From positions 1 through 53,187 of the forward strand of contig NZ_JAIQLH010000095.1 of assembly GCF_020037025.1 (NCBI RefSeq): 53,187 bases of DNA, written 5' to 3'. Below the pieces are notes generated by a model. It had not been told where the DNA came from, did no database searches, and saw only the letters and a list, made by a program, of their open reading frames with translations. The number at the start of each line of letters is the position of its first letter. Position 1 is the first letter of the stretch. The stretch comes from Streptomyces huiliensis. Lineage in GTDB: Bacteria > Actinomycetota > Actinomycetes > Streptomycetales > Streptomycetaceae. Below are positions 8,147-17,070 of this stretch, piece after piece. The translations under genes were made by a program, and so were the position numbers.

Positions 8147-9037
8147 GTGACGGACACCCCGACGCCAGGGCCGGCCCCGAACCCAAAGCCCGCCCCGGCC
8201 TTGGAGCCCGCCCCGGGCGTACGGCCGCGCCGCCGCCGGATCGGCTACGAGCTGCTGGAGTGCGCGCTGCACGGCCACCGCCTCGTCGGCACCGACGCCG
8301 CCCGCGTCCGCCCCGAGGACGCGCTCGTGGTGCGCGAGACACCCGACGGCCACCGCTGGCACCGCTGCCTGCGCTGCGACGCGTGGCTGCCGCTGCCCCC
8401 GCCGGACCACCCGGAACGCGAGGTCCCCGAGGGGCGCGACGCCATCGAACTCCCGCTCCGGGGGCGTCCGCTGCGAGACCGATACGTCCTCCGCCTGATC
8501 GCCCTCGACCGCCTGGTGCACTTCGTGGTGCTCGCCGTCCTCGCCGTCGCCGTCTTCGTCTTCGCCCGCGAGCGCTCCCGCCTCCGCGGCCCCTTCTACC
8601 GCGTCGTGGACGACCTCCAGAACGGCGTCGGCGGCCCGAGCGGTGTCCACGGCCACGGCCTGCTCGGCGACTTGGACAAGGCGTTCGCCGCGCACGACCG
8701 CACGCTGTGGGTGATCGGCCTCGTCATCGCCGCGTACGCGGTCCTGGAGGGCGTGGAGGCGTACGGGCTGTGGCGCGCCGCGCGCTGGGCCGAGTACCTG
8801 ACCTTCGTCGCGACGAGCGTGCTGTTGCTCCCCGAGGTCTACGAACTCCACGAGCGCGTCAGCCCGTTGAAGGTGTGCACCCTGATCGTCAATCTCGCCG
8901 TGGTGGCCTATCTCCTCTATGCCAAGCGCCTGTTCGGCCTGCGCGGCGGCGCCCAGGCGGAGGAGGCCGTACGGGAACGGGACAGCGGCTGGGAGGCGCT
9001 GGAACGGGTCCATCCGGGCCGGGGCCACGCGGACTGA
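8147..9037 (+). CDS. DUF2127 family membrane protein
   Basis: A 296-aa protein from GTG 8147, preceded by GAAGGGGG. The N-terminal ~30 residues are Pro-rich, followed by a conserved RIGYELLECALHGH segment and a soluble region with a CLRCDAWLPLP pair of cysteines. Four hydrophobic segments follow at about 125-145, 180-205, 210-235 and 245-265. This matches the DUF2127 family common in Streptomyces, whose function is unknown. It is divergent from the DAO gene; a CATAAT at 8110 may be its -10 box. No evidence links it to hydroxyproline use. Confidence 0.85.
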   Translation: MTDTPTPGPAPNPKPAPALEPAPGVRPRRRRIGYELLECALHGHRLVGTDAARVRPEDALVVRETPDGHRWHRCLRCDAWLPLPPPDHPEREVPEGRDAIELPLRGRPLRDRYVLRLIALDRLVHFVVLAVLAVAVFVFARERSRLRGPFYRVVDDLQNGVGGPSGVHGHGLLGDLDKAFAAHDRTLWVIGLVIAAYAVLEGVEAYGLWRAARWAEYLTFVATSVLLLPEVYELHERVSPLKVCTLIVNLAVVAYLLYAKRLFGLRGGAQAEEAVRERDSGWEALERVHPGRGHAD

Positions 9038-9097
9038 GGGGTCCACTTGGCGCGTCAGCCGAACGCCACGCGCCACCGCCGTCGCTGTGGTGTGCGG

Positions 9098-9424
9098 ATG
9101 AGCGAGATACCCCACCGGCCGGTATCCAACCGCTGGGCCGACGCCGTCGGTCCCGGCGACCGCCGCTCCTCGGTCGACCGCTGCGACTGCGTCGCGGAGG
9201 ACGAGCCCGGCTCACCGGAAGGGACGTTCCGTCAGGTCTGGATCTCCTTGCACACCTCGGGGCGCGACGTGCTGCCGCTCCTGGTCAACGCCTGCTCGGC
9301 GGCGTGCGTCGACGCCCTGCCCACTCCGGCCGAGGGCTACGTCGGAACGCCTCACACCGGCGGGTCGGGGCTCGTACAGCCGCCGGCCGGAGCGGCACCG
9401 TTCGTCCCCCGACTACCGGGCTGA
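9098..9424 (+). CDS. Small conserved-looking protein of unknown function
   Basis: A 108-aa reading frame from ATG 9098; an in-frame GTG lies just upstream. The composition is protein-like (a VWISLHTSGRDVLPLLVNAC segment and a C-terminal TPHTGGSG stretch) and the third-codon GC bias fits. It has several cysteines (DRCDC, NACSAAC) but no motif I recognise. Its end overlaps the convergent peptidase gene by 12 bp. Function unknown. Confidence 0.55.
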   Translation: MSEIPHRPVSNRWADAVGPGDRRSSVDRCDCVAEDEPGSPEGTFRQVWISLHTSGRDVLPLLVNACSAACVDALPTPAEGYVGTPHTGGSGLVQPPAGAAPFVPRLPG

Positions 9425-10795
9425 CGCGGCCAGTTCCCCCATCCACGCCTCGATCGCGTCCGGCGTCCGCGGCAGTGCCCCCGACATCAGCCGCGCGCCG
9501 TCGGCCGTGATGACGAGGTCGTCCTCGATGCGCACGCCGATGCCGCGCAGTGCGGGCGGCAGCGTCTCGTCGTCGGGCTGGAGGTAGAGGCCGGGCTCGA
9601 CGGTCAGGACCTGGCCCTCCTCCAGGACGCCGTCTAGGTAGGCGTCGGCGCGCGCCTGGGCGCAGTCGTGGACGTCCAGGCCGAGCATGTGGCCGCTGCT
9701 GCAGAGGGTGTAGCGGCGGTGGAGGTCGCCGTCGGGGGTCGCGAGGACGCCCCAGTCGGCGAGGCCCTCGGCGATGACGCGCATGCCGGCCCGGTGGAAG
9801 TCGCGGAAGCTCGCGCCGGGTTTGAGGGCGGCGATGCCCGCTTCCTGGGCGGCGAGGACGAGTTCGTAGACCTGCCGCTGGACGGGCGAGAAGCGGCCGG
9901 AGAGCGGGAGGGTGCGGGTGATGTCGGCGGTGTAGAGGGTGTCCGTCTCCACGCCGGCGTCGAGGAGGAGCAGGTCGTGCGGGTCCAGCCGGCCGTCGTT
10001 GCGCGTCCAGTGCAGGACGCAGGCGTGCGCGCCGGACGCGGCGATGGTCTCGTACCCGGTGCCGTTGCCCTCGGCGCGGGCGCGCAGCCCGAAGACGCCC
10101 TCGATCCAGCGCTCGCCGCGCGGGTGCGCCAGGGCGCGTGGGAGGGCCCGGACGACGTCCTCGAAGCCGGCGGCGGTGTGGTCCACGGCCTGTTGCAGCT
10201 GCCCGACCTCCCAGGCGTCCTTGACGAGCCGCAACTCGCTGAGCACGGTGGCGAGTTCGGCGTCGGTGGCGGCGTCGCGGCCGGGCGGGAGGGCGGCGTC
10301 GGGGTCCAGGGGCGTGCAGCGGATGCCCGTCGCGCGCTCGGTCTCGGCGGGGTCGGCGGACCGGCCGACCCAGAACTCGCCGTGGCGGCGGTCACGGTAG
10401 AACGCGGAGGAGGCGGCGGAGCGCGGCGGGCGCGGCCGGACGTACAGCACCGCCTGGTGCCGGTGCGGGCCGTCCGGCTCCAGGACGAGGACGTGGCCGG
10501 CCTGGTCCTCGCCGGTCAGGCCGGTGAGCCAGGCGTAGGCGCTGTGCGGGCGGAACCGGAAGTCGCAGTCGTTGGAGCGGACCTTCGCCGTGCCGGCCGG
10601 CACGATCAGCCGCTCGCCCGGGAAGCGGGCGGAGAGGCGGGAGCGGCGCGCGGCGGCGGTGTCCGCGATGGGCGACCGGATGCCGTCGGGGGACGGTACG
10701 GGCGCCCAGCCGGCTCCCATGAACGCCGCCAGTTCCTCGGACACCGGCAGGTCGTGGCTCATCGTACGGATGGGGGCGGCGGCGGCTTCGGGCAC
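9413..10795 (-). CDS. Xaa-Pro aminopeptidase / prolidase (M24B family)
   Basis: A 460-aa protein with an N-terminal aminopeptidase-P-like domain (about 50-190) and a pita-bread M24 domain. The five metal ligands are recognisable: Asp in LLDAG, Asp in ADITRT, His in GHMLGLDVHD, Glu in TVEPGLY and Glu in VRIEDD. It should hydrolyse bonds N-terminal to proline (or hydroxyproline) in peptides. The GTG start at 10795 follows AGGAGGAAA. A candidate GntR operator lies 33-50 bp upstream, placing it in the hydroxyproline regulon. Inference: it releases Pro/Hyp from collagen-type peptides for the catabolic genes. Confidence 0.92.
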   Translation of the reverse strand: MPEAAAAPIRTMSHDLPVSEELAAFMGAGWAPVPSPDGIRSPIADTAAARRSRLSARFPGERLIVPAGTAKVRSNDCDFRFRPHSAYAWLTGLTGEDQAGHVLVLEPDGPHRHQAVLYVRPRPPRSAASSAFYRDRRHGEFWVGRSADPAETERATGIRCTPLDPDAALPPGRDAATDAELATVLSELRLVKDAWEVGQLQQAVDHTAAGFEDVVRALPRALAHPRGERWIEGVFGLRARAEGNGTGYETIAASGAHACVLHWTRNDGRLDPHDLLLLDAGVETDTLYTADITRTLPLSGRFSPVQRQVYELVLAAQEAGIAALKPGASFRDFHRAGMRVIAEGLADWGVLATPDGDLHRRYTLCSSGHMLGLDVHDCAQARADAYLDGVLEEGQVLTVEPGLYLQPDDETLPPALRGIGVRIEDDLVITADGARLMSGALPRTPDAIEAWMGELAASAR

Positions 10796-10827
10796 GGCCT
10801 TTCCTCCTGGGACTGGAGCGAACGTCA

Positions 10828-10845
10828 GTACAATTTCACATTACG
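10828..10845 (+). promoter_or_regulatory. Candidate GntR operator 4 (peptidase promoter)
   Basis: GTACAATTTCACATTACG differs from operator 1 at only two of 18 positions. It lies upstream of the M24 peptidase gene, separated from the GAPDH terminator. Confidence 0.7.
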
Positions 10846-10877
10846 GTGTCACAGGTCACGTGTCATCGGTCGCGGCG

Positions 10878-10922
10878 AAAAAGGGCCGCTCCCCCGCCAC
10901 GACGCGTGACGAGGGAGCGGCC
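10878..10922 (-). terminator. Rho-independent terminator of the GAPDH gene
   Basis: On the minus strand a 10-bp perfect stem (GGCCGCTCCC pairing with GGGAGCGGCC) with a ~19-nt loop is followed by CTTTTT. It lies 56 bp past the GAPDH stop and insulates the peptidase promoter downstream. Confidence 0.85.
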
Positions 10923-10977
10923 GGTGATCCCGGGTGGTGCGGCCGGTGATCGTGAGAGGTACCGCCGGGCCGTCGGG

Positions 10978-12423
10978 TCAGACCACCGGCGCCGGGTACG
11001 TCGGGTACTCCACCCCGGAGACGTGCTGGACGACGCGGACGACCTGGCACGAGTAGCCGAACTCGTTGTCGTACCAGAGGTAGAGGATCGCGTTGTCGCC
11101 CTCGACCTTGGTGGCGCCGGCGTCGACGATCGACGCGTGGCGCGAGCCGATGAAGTCGCTGGAGACGGCGTCGGGCGCGCTGATGAAGTCGATCTGGCGC
11201 TTGAGCGGCGAGGTCAGCGACACGTTGCGGAGGTAGTCGAGGACGTCCTCGCGGGTCGTCTCGCGGGCCAGCCGCAGGTTGAGGATGGCGATCGAGACGT
11301 CCGGCACCGGCACGCGGATGGAGCTGCCGGTGATCCGCGCCTTGAGGTCGGGCAGCGCCTTCGCGACGGCGGAGGCGGCGCCGGTCTCGGTGATGACCAT
11401 GTTCAGCGGCGCGGAACGGCCACGACGGTCCGAGTTGTGGTAGTTGTCCAGCAGGTTCTGGTCGTTGGTGAACGAGTGGACGGTCTCGACGTGGCCGTTG
11501 AGGACGCCGTACTCGTCCGCCATCGCCTTCAGCGGCGGGACGATCGCGTTGGTGGTGCAGGACGCGCAGGAGATGATCTGCTCGTCCGGCTTGATCATGT
11601 CGTGGTTGACGCCGTGGACGACGTTCGGGACGTCGCCCTTGCCCGGCGCGGTCAGCACGACCTTGGCGATCCCGGGCTGGAGGTGCTTCGACAGCCCCTC
11701 GCGGTCGCGCCACTTGCCGGTGTTGTCGATGAGGATGGCGTCCTTGATCCCGTACGCCGTGTAGTCCACGGCCGTCGGGTCGTCGGAGTAGATCACCTGG
11801 ATCTCGGTGCCGTTGGCGATGATCCGGCTGTTCGCCTCGTCCACGGTGATCGTGCCCTGGAACTGGCCGTGGATGGAGTCGCGCCGCAGCAGCGAGGCGC
11901 GCTTCACGATGTCCTGGCCCGCGCCCTTGCGGACCACGATGGCGCGCAGCCGCAGGCCGTTGCCCGAGCCGGCCTTCTCGATGAGCAGCCGGGCGAGCAG
12001 GCGGCCGATGCGACCGAAGCCGTAGAGGACGACGTCGCGCCCCTCGCGGCGCTCGATCTTGTCGTCACCCAGCGCCCCGGCGACGGCCTCTGCGGTGAAC
12101 TCCTCCACCGACAGGCCGCGGTCGTCCGCCTGGTAGGTGGCGGCGAGCATGCCGATGTCGATCTGCGACGGGCCGAGGTCGAGCGTGGTCAGAGCGCGCA
12201 GGAACGGCATCGTCTCGGTGACCGCGAGCTCCTCCCCCGCGATCTGCCGGGCGAACCGGTGGGTCTTGAGGATGCTGACCACCGACTTGTTCACCAAGGA
12301 GCGGCTGTGGACCAGGACGGTCACGTCCCGCTCCCGGTGCAGCTTCCCGATGATCGGGATCATCGACTCCGCGATCTCCTCGCGGTACTTCCAGTTGGCG
12401 AACGTGTCGTCATTGACAGTCAC
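10978..12423 (-). CDS. gap: Glyceraldehyde-3-phosphate dehydrogenase, long actinobacterial form
   Basis: A 481-aa protein. The first ~130 residues form an extra N-terminal domain, followed by the NAD-binding start VVLYGFGRIGRLLARLL and the catalytic SCASCTTN motif near residue 290. This extended form (about 480 aa against ~335 for ordinary GAPDH) is typical of a second GAPDH in Streptomyces and relatives. It should oxidise glyceraldehyde-3-phosphate, or run in reverse during gluconeogenesis. It is a single-gene unit: a possible promoter lies upstream and a strong terminator downstream. Confidence 0.93.
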   Translation of the reverse strand: MTVNDDTFANWKYREEIAESMIPIIGKLHRERDVTVLVHSRSLVNKSVVSILKTHRFARQIAGEELAVTETMPFLRALTTLDLGPSQIDIGMLAATYQADDRGLSVEEFTAEAVAGALGDDKIERREGRDVVLYGFGRIGRLLARLLIEKAGSGNGLRLRAIVVRKGAGQDIVKRASLLRRDSIHGQFQGTITVDEANSRIIANGTEIQVIYSDDPTAVDYTAYGIKDAILIDNTGKWRDREGLSKHLQPGIAKVVLTAPGKGDVPNVVHGVNHDMIKPDEQIISCASCTTNAIVPPLKAMADEYGVLNGHVETVHSFTNDQNLLDNYHNSDRRGRSAPLNMVITETGAASAVAKALPDLKARITGSSIRVPVPDVSIAILNLRLARETTREDVLDYLRNVSLTSPLKRQIDFISAPDAVSSDFIGSRHASIVDAGATKVEGDNAILYLWYDNEFGYSCQVVRVVQHVSGVEYPTYPAPVV

Positions 12424-12454
12424 AGGCGTATCTTTCGAGCTAGGCGGCGCTCAT

Positions 12455-12485
12455 ATGCTAACCCCACGCGTGTTCGATCCCTCAA
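12455..12485 (-). promoter_or_regulatory. Possible sigma-70-type promoter of gap
   Basis: On the minus strand TTGAGG (12480-12485) and TAGCAT (12455-12460) are separated by 19 bp, about 30 bp upstream of the GAPDH ATG. The spacing is long but within range. Confidence 0.4.
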
Positions 12486-13735
12486 GGGGTGCCGGTGGCT
12501 GGTTCCTCACACTCCCGTTCCCCACACTCCCGGGCGGCCGTTCCGGACGCCGGTTCGCCGTCGGCGGCACCCGTCCGGACGAGCAGCGGCTGGGCGGCGG
12601 CCAGGAGCAGGCAGAGGGCACCCGTGCCCAGCCACAGCGGCGTCACCCCGGCGTGCTGGAGGAGCTGCGTACCGGTGATCGGCGCGGCCACGGCGGCGAT
12701 GCCCCAGCAGAGTCCGTACACGGCCAGGTAGCGGCCGGTGCCGCCGGGCGGGGCGAGCCCGGCGACCACGGCGAACGCCCGGCCGAGCAGGAACGCGTCG
12801 CCCAGGCTCCACACCACGGTGGCCGCGACGTGTCCGGGCAGCGTGTGGGCGAGCCCGTAGCCCGCGATGCCCGCGCCGAAGAGGACGTACCCGAGTGCGA
12901 GCGCCGCCGGAGCGGGCAGTTCCGCGAACCGGCGCACGCGGAGCGCGGGCTGCGCGGCGACGACCGTCACGGCGGAGACGGTGAGGAGGAGCCCCGCGTC
13001 CGCGGGTTCCAGGCCGCGCCGCTCCAGGGCCAGCGGCAGCGCCATCAGGAGCTGCGAGTAGACAAGCGCGAACACCGTGCCGGAGAGCAGCATGAGCAGC
13101 AGCGCTGTGTCGCGCCAGGGGCGGACGCGGGCGGCTCCCTCTTCCAGCGGCTCGCGCGCCCGGTCACCGCCGGACGCGTGATCGGCCGGCAGGGCCAGCT
13201 GCACGACCACCGCGCAGACCAGGCACGTCAGCGCGTCCACGACGAACAGCCACCGCAGCCCCCAGCGGCCGAGCGCGGCCGCGAGCAGTCCGGCGCCCAT
13301 GCCGCCGGCGGCGAGGGCGGCGTTGAGCAGGCCGAAGGCGCGCACCCGGTCGGCGGGGCCCACGGCGTCGGCGATCATGGCCTGGCTCGGCGGCTCGTAC
13401 AGCTCGAAGACCAGCCCGAGGAGCACCGCCCAGACCGCGACCGCCGCGAGCGACCGGGCGCCGGCGACGCCGAGCTGGGTGACGGCGCAGCCGGTCAGGC
13501 CGAGCACCATCGTGCGCCGCCGCCCGATCCGGTCCGCGAGCCGCCCGCCGGCCAGCCGCGACGGGATCGAGGCGAGCCCGAAACCCGCCGTGACGAGCCC
13601 GGCGGTGGCGGCGCTCGTCCCGTAGTCCGTGCTGATGAGCACGGTGAGGAACGGCAGCGAGAAGGCCCCGAGCCGATTCACCGCCCGCGCGACCACCAGC
13701 AACCGCACCGCCCGCGGCAGTCCTCGCCCCCACAT
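12482..13735 (-). CDS. MFS transporter, probable drug/metabolite exporter
   Basis: A 417-aa protein with about 12 hydrophobic segments and the MFS loop motif RLADRIGRRRTM between segments 2 and 3. ATG 13735 follows AAGGGGGA. The C-terminus is a short hydrophilic tail rich in Glu and Cys (REC...REC). The substrate cannot be deduced. It is an isolated gene between gap and the glutathione peroxidase. Confidence 0.88.
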   Translation of the reverse strand: MWGRGLPRAVRLLVVARAVNRLGAFSLPFLTVLISTDYGTSAATAGLVTAGFGLASIPSRLAGGRLADRIGRRRTMVLGLTGCAVTQLGVAGARSLAAVAVWAVLLGLVFELYEPPSQAMIADAVGPADRVRAFGLLNAALAAGGMGAGLLAAALGRWGLRWLFVVDALTCLVCAVVVQLALPADHASGGDRAREPLEEGAARVRPWRDTALLLMLLSGTVFALVYSQLLMALPLALERRGLEPADAGLLLTVSAVTVVAAQPALRVRRFAELPAPAALALGYVLFGAGIAGYGLAHTLPGHVAATVVWSLGDAFLLGRAFAVVAGLAPPGGTGRYLAVYGLCWGIAAVAAPITGTQLLQHAGVTPLWLGTGALCLLLAAAQPLLVRTGAADGEPASGTAARECGERECEEPATGTP

Positions 13736-13803
13736 GCCCGGCTCCCCCTTGGTCCGCCCATCGCCCCGGTCAAGATACGGAGCGTACGGGGCGGTGGGCG
13801 CCG

Positions 13804-14310
13804 TCAGGCGGGCAGAACGGCCTCGATGGCGGCCGTCACCTCGGGAGCGTCAGGCTCGGTACGGGGGCTGAACCGAGCGGCGACCGTGCCATCGGGGGCG
13901 ATGAGGAACTTCTCGAAATTCCATCGAATGTCACCTGTGTGCCCCTCGGCGTCGGCGGTGTCCACCAGCCCGGCGTACAGCGGGTGCCGGCCCTCGCCGT
14001 TGACGTCGGTCTTCTCCGTCAGCGGAAACGTCACGCCGTAGGTGGCCGAGCAGAAGGTCGCGATCTCCTCCGCGCTGCCCGGCTCCTGCCCCATGAACTG
14101 ATTGCAGGGCACACCCAGCACCGTGAAGCCGCGCTCGGCATACCGCTGCTGGAGCTTCTCCAGGGCGGCGTACTGCGGCGTCAGCCCACACCGGGAGGCG
14201 ACGTTGACGACGAGGACGGCCTTGCCGCGGTACTGAGCGATGTCGGCGGGGCCGCCACCGAGGGCATCGATCTGCACATCGTGAAAGGAGGGGCCAGAGG
14301 GGACGGACAT
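13804..14310 (-). CDS. Glutathione peroxidase family thiol peroxidase
   Basis: A 168-aa protein with the active-site region NVASRCG (Cys41 in the selenocysteine position), PCNQFMGQEPG and RWNFEKF, giving the Cys-Gln-Trp catalytic set. ATG 14310 follows AAGGAG. Bacterial Cys-type members usually reduce peroxides with thioredoxin or mycothiol-linked systems rather than glutathione, which actinobacteria lack. Probably cytosolic, since there is no signal peptide. Confidence 0.93.
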   Translation of the reverse strand: MSVPSGPSFHDVQIDALGGGPADIAQYRGKAVLVVNVASRCGLTPQYAALEKLQQRYAERGFTVLGVPCNQFMGQEPGSAEEIATFCSATYGVTFPLTEKTDVNGEGRHPLYAGLVDTADAEGHTGDIRWNFEKFLIAPDGTVAARFSPRTEPDAPEVTAAIEAVLPA

Positions 14311-14433
14311 GTGCGCTCCTTGAACGGTCTCCACCGGGCCGGCCACTACGGACCGCCCCGCTCTACGCCCCCGATTCTCCCCGACGCCCCTCCCGTCCCA
14401 CCGCCCCTCCCCCCGCCCCCCGCTGCGAGCGCT

Positions 14434-15714
14434 TCAGCCTCCCGCGCCCCTGGAACCGGAACGGCGCAACCTCCGTTTGACGGTGACGAAGGCGACGATC
14501 ACGGCAGCCAGAAAGGCCCAGCGGAAGGGGACCGAATCGACGAAAGCCACCCAGGAGAAGCCCCGGTCGTCGTCCGCGCTCCGCGCCTCGTCGGGAGACG
14601 GCCCACCGCTCAGCAGGATCTGCCGCGTTCCGGCGCCTCGCACCGGCCTGTCCCAGGACCGGTCCACCGTCGCGGACGCGTCGGGCCACTCGCCCTTGAA
14701 CCGGCCGGCGTCCACCTTCCGGAACGGGACGTTCGTCAGGTCCACACCGCCGAACACGTACGTCTTCTCGTAGATGGCGTCGCCCTCCGTCGTGCGGCGC
14801 GTCACCTTGAACTCGACCTTGGTGTAGGAGTCGACGTAGGCGTCGAAGGTGTCCCGCGGCTTCCAGTCGCTCTTGGCGGTCCAGCGGCTGACGTCCCCCT
14901 GGTCGATCAGCTTCGCGTACGTGGCGTTCTCGCGTCGGCTGCCATCGCGGTACCACTCGGCCGCCACCCGGCTGAGGTACACCCGTCGCAGCTCCGCGTA
15001 CTCCGGCGCGGTGTTCACCGCCTCTTCCACACGCGGCAGGATCATGCTCCGGAAGACGGACTCGTTGTGCTGCTCGACCGACTTCTCCTGCTGCGCGCAC
15101 GATGCTGCCTCTCCGGCGCCGCGCCCCTTCAGGTACTGGGTCTCCATCTTCACCGAGAGCGGCGCGTCCATGATGTACAGCTCGTCCGGCGTCGCACGCA
15201 CCTTGGCCTCACCCGGCACGATCCAGGTGCGCATGGACATGCACGTTCCTCGAAGCCTGCTGTGGTACTCCTCGCCGAGCTTGCCGTCCGGGTGAATCAG
15301 CTGCGCGATCGTCTTCTTCATCCGCAGATCGGCCTGGAGCAGGACGCGCCCCGCGTCGGTGCGTCCGAACGCGGGGTCGACGATGCGATCCGGTTCGGTG
15401 GGGTTGAGGTTGACCCAGAACGCGGACGGCCGGAGGGCCAGCCAGACGAAGAACGCGTCCGATGCCTCCTTCACCGCCTTGACCCCGTCCGCTCGTCGGT
15501 TCTCACCGGTGCGCCTGACGGGTGAGGCTCCCATGGAGTAACGCAGGCCGGTCTTGGCCGAGCCGGTATCGGACAGGTAGCGCAGGTTGAGTGAGGAGAA
15601 GTCGATGCCGCCCGGGTTCGCGTCGAGCTGCGCCAGCATCTTGGCCAGCGCTGACGGCCGACGTCCCTCGGCGCCGCCCTTGGCATCCTCTTTGTCACAG
15701 GGGTCGCCGTACAA
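14434..15714 (-). CDS. Unknown membrane-anchored protein, apparently without its signal peptide
   Basis: An open frame of 426 residues, mostly hydrophilic with scattered Cys and Trp. It has one C-terminal hydrophobic segment (~395-415) followed by a basic tail, the layout of a type I membrane protein. No N-terminal signal peptide is present. The frame opens with TTG three bases after the TAG stop of the XRE gene in the same frame, and the first in-frame ATG is ~25 codons in. The early sequence (GDPCDKEDAKGG) looks like a mature N-terminus. Either the export signal was lost by deletion or translation is coupled to the gene upstream. No family recognised. Confidence 0.7.
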   Translation of the reverse strand: MYGDPCDKEDAKGGAEGRRPSALAKMLAQLDANPGGIDFSSLNLRYLSDTGSAKTGLRYSMGASPVRRTGENRRADGVKAVKEASDAFFVWLALRPSAFWVNLNPTEPDRIVDPAFGRTDAGRVLLQADLRMKKTIAQLIHPDGKLGEEYHSRLRGTCMSMRTWIVPGEAKVRATPDELYIMDAPLSVKMETQYLKGRGAGEAASCAQQEKSVEQHNESVFRSMILPRVEEAVNTAPEYAELRRVYLSRVAAEWYRDGSRRENATYAKLIDQGDVSRWTAKSDWKPRDTFDAYVDSYTKVEFKVTRRTTEGDAIYEKTYVFGGVDLTNVPFRKVDAGRFKGEWPDASATVDRSWDRPVRGAGTRQILLSGGPSPDEARSADDDRGFSWVAFVDSVPFRWAFLAAVIVAFVTVKRRLRRSGSRGAGG

Positions 15715-15717
15715 GCC

Positions 15718-17070
15718 CTATGCCGCGGCCACCAGTTCCCGCGCCCTCTCGTTGAAGTCGGCGACAAGCCGGTGCCGCCCGAAGGGCCGCAAACGCTTCT
15801 GCAGGTCCTGCACCGCTTCGACGCACCGCGAAGACTTCACCTGCCGCGACAGCTTCAGCGTCCGGATGCCGGCGGCGTACGCCGACTCGAGGTCGCGTCG
15901 CTGCAGATGGGAAACCGCGAGTGCGGCTTGCGACATCGCGCCGCGCCGCGCCCGCTTCTGCTGGGCGGCATGCTCGATGGACCGGCGCGCATGCTCCTCG
16001 GCCGCCGGGGCGTCGCCCAGGTCGCGGAAGGTGTTCGCGTGCTCTCCGTGTAGGTAGGCCGGGTCGATGAACGCCGCCCAGTCGGGTTCCTTGGTGAGGT
16101 CGACCCGCTCGTACGCCTTCTCGGACCGCCCGACCGCGCGGGCCGCGGCCGGCTTGTCCCCGAGCAGGGCGAGCGCCCGTGCCTCCAGGCACCACAAGTC
16201 GGCAAGGCAGGCCGGGGACGCCGTCTTCGACAAGCCTTGGCGCCCGGCCTGCGCGAGGCGCCGCCCTTCGGCCGGGTTCCCCAGCAGCGTGGCCTGATCG
16301 GCCATACCCGCGAGCACATGAGCGCCGAGCGCGGGATCGTGCGCCTCCTCGGCGAGGCGTAGCGACTGGATCAAGTAGCGCTGTGCGACCGAGTGTTCCC
16401 CGTTGTCGTAGGCCATCCACCCGAGCAGGTACGTCTGCTCCGATGTCGCCTCGCACAGCGCACGGCGCACGTCGTCACTGTGGGCCCTGCGCAGCAACGG
16501 GTACACGTGGGCGTTCATGTAGTCGGCGAGCACGAGTCGGCCCGACCCACCGCCCTGGAAGATGTCCATGCGCTGAAAGGTCGTGAACATGTTCTTCACC
16601 GCGTACACGTCCTCAAGGCGCACCTTGGGCCCGGGCTCGGGCGCCTGGTCGAGGGTGTTGAGCAGCCAGTCGCGAGAGGGTCCGACCCCCGCGACGGCCG
16701 CGAACGGTGCGGCTGCAAGGAACTTCCGTCGGTCCACGTCAGCTCTCCCCAGGTCTGCGATGGCTTCCACCGTAGCCGTGTAGGAGGAGTTGTACACGAG
16801 CGCGGTGTCGATCGCGCCGCTGTCGCCGAACCCAAGATCGTAGGTTGTGACGCGGAAGCCGAAGTGTTCGGAGAACACAGCGGCAAGGATGCCGGGGAGC
16901 GGTGCGCGCGGGGCTTCACCACGGAGCCAGCACCGGACCCGCGTCGCGTTCGGGGAGATGTGCGGCTGACCCCACTGGACTGCCGCCGCTTTGACACGCC
17001 GCGCCAACTCTCCACGGCTCATCCCCGACCGGTCCAGCCACTGGTCGAGCTTGTCGTTCGGCACCGTCAT
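15718..17070 (-). CDS. XRE-type transcriptional regulator with TPR-like C-terminal region
   Basis: A 450-aa protein. Residues 1-75 form a helix-turn-helix region (WLDRSGMSRGELARRV, then RCWLRGEAPR), residues ~105-125 carry an RRKFLAAAPFAAVAGVG hydrophobic stretch, and ~150-440 are tetratricopeptide-like helical repeats. This architecture is common in Streptomyces and is often paired with an anti-sigma-type ATPase, as here in divergent orientation. It is probably a pleiotropic developmental or antibiotic regulator; the target is unknown. ATG 17070 was chosen because the longer frame upstream is not protein-like. Confidence 0.88.
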   Translation of the reverse strand: MTVPNDKLDQWLDRSGMSRGELARRVKAAAVQWGQPHISPNATRVRCWLRGEAPRAPLPGILAAVFSEHFGFRVTTYDLGFGDSGAIDTALVYNSSYTATVEAIADLGRADVDRRKFLAAAPFAAVAGVGPSRDWLLNTLDQAPEPGPKVRLEDVYAVKNMFTTFQRMDIFQGGGSGRLVLADYMNAHVYPLLRRAHSDDVRRALCEATSEQTYLLGWMAYDNGEHSVAQRYLIQSLRLAEEAHDPALGAHVLAGMADQATLLGNPAEGRRLAQAGRQGLSKTASPACLADLWCLEARALALLGDKPAAARAVGRSEKAYERVDLTKEPDWAAFIDPAYLHGEHANTFRDLGDAPAAEEHARRSIEHAAQQKRARRGAMSQAALAVSHLQRRDLESAYAAGIRTLKLSRQVKSSRCVEAVQDLQKRLRPFGRHRLVADFNERARELVAAA

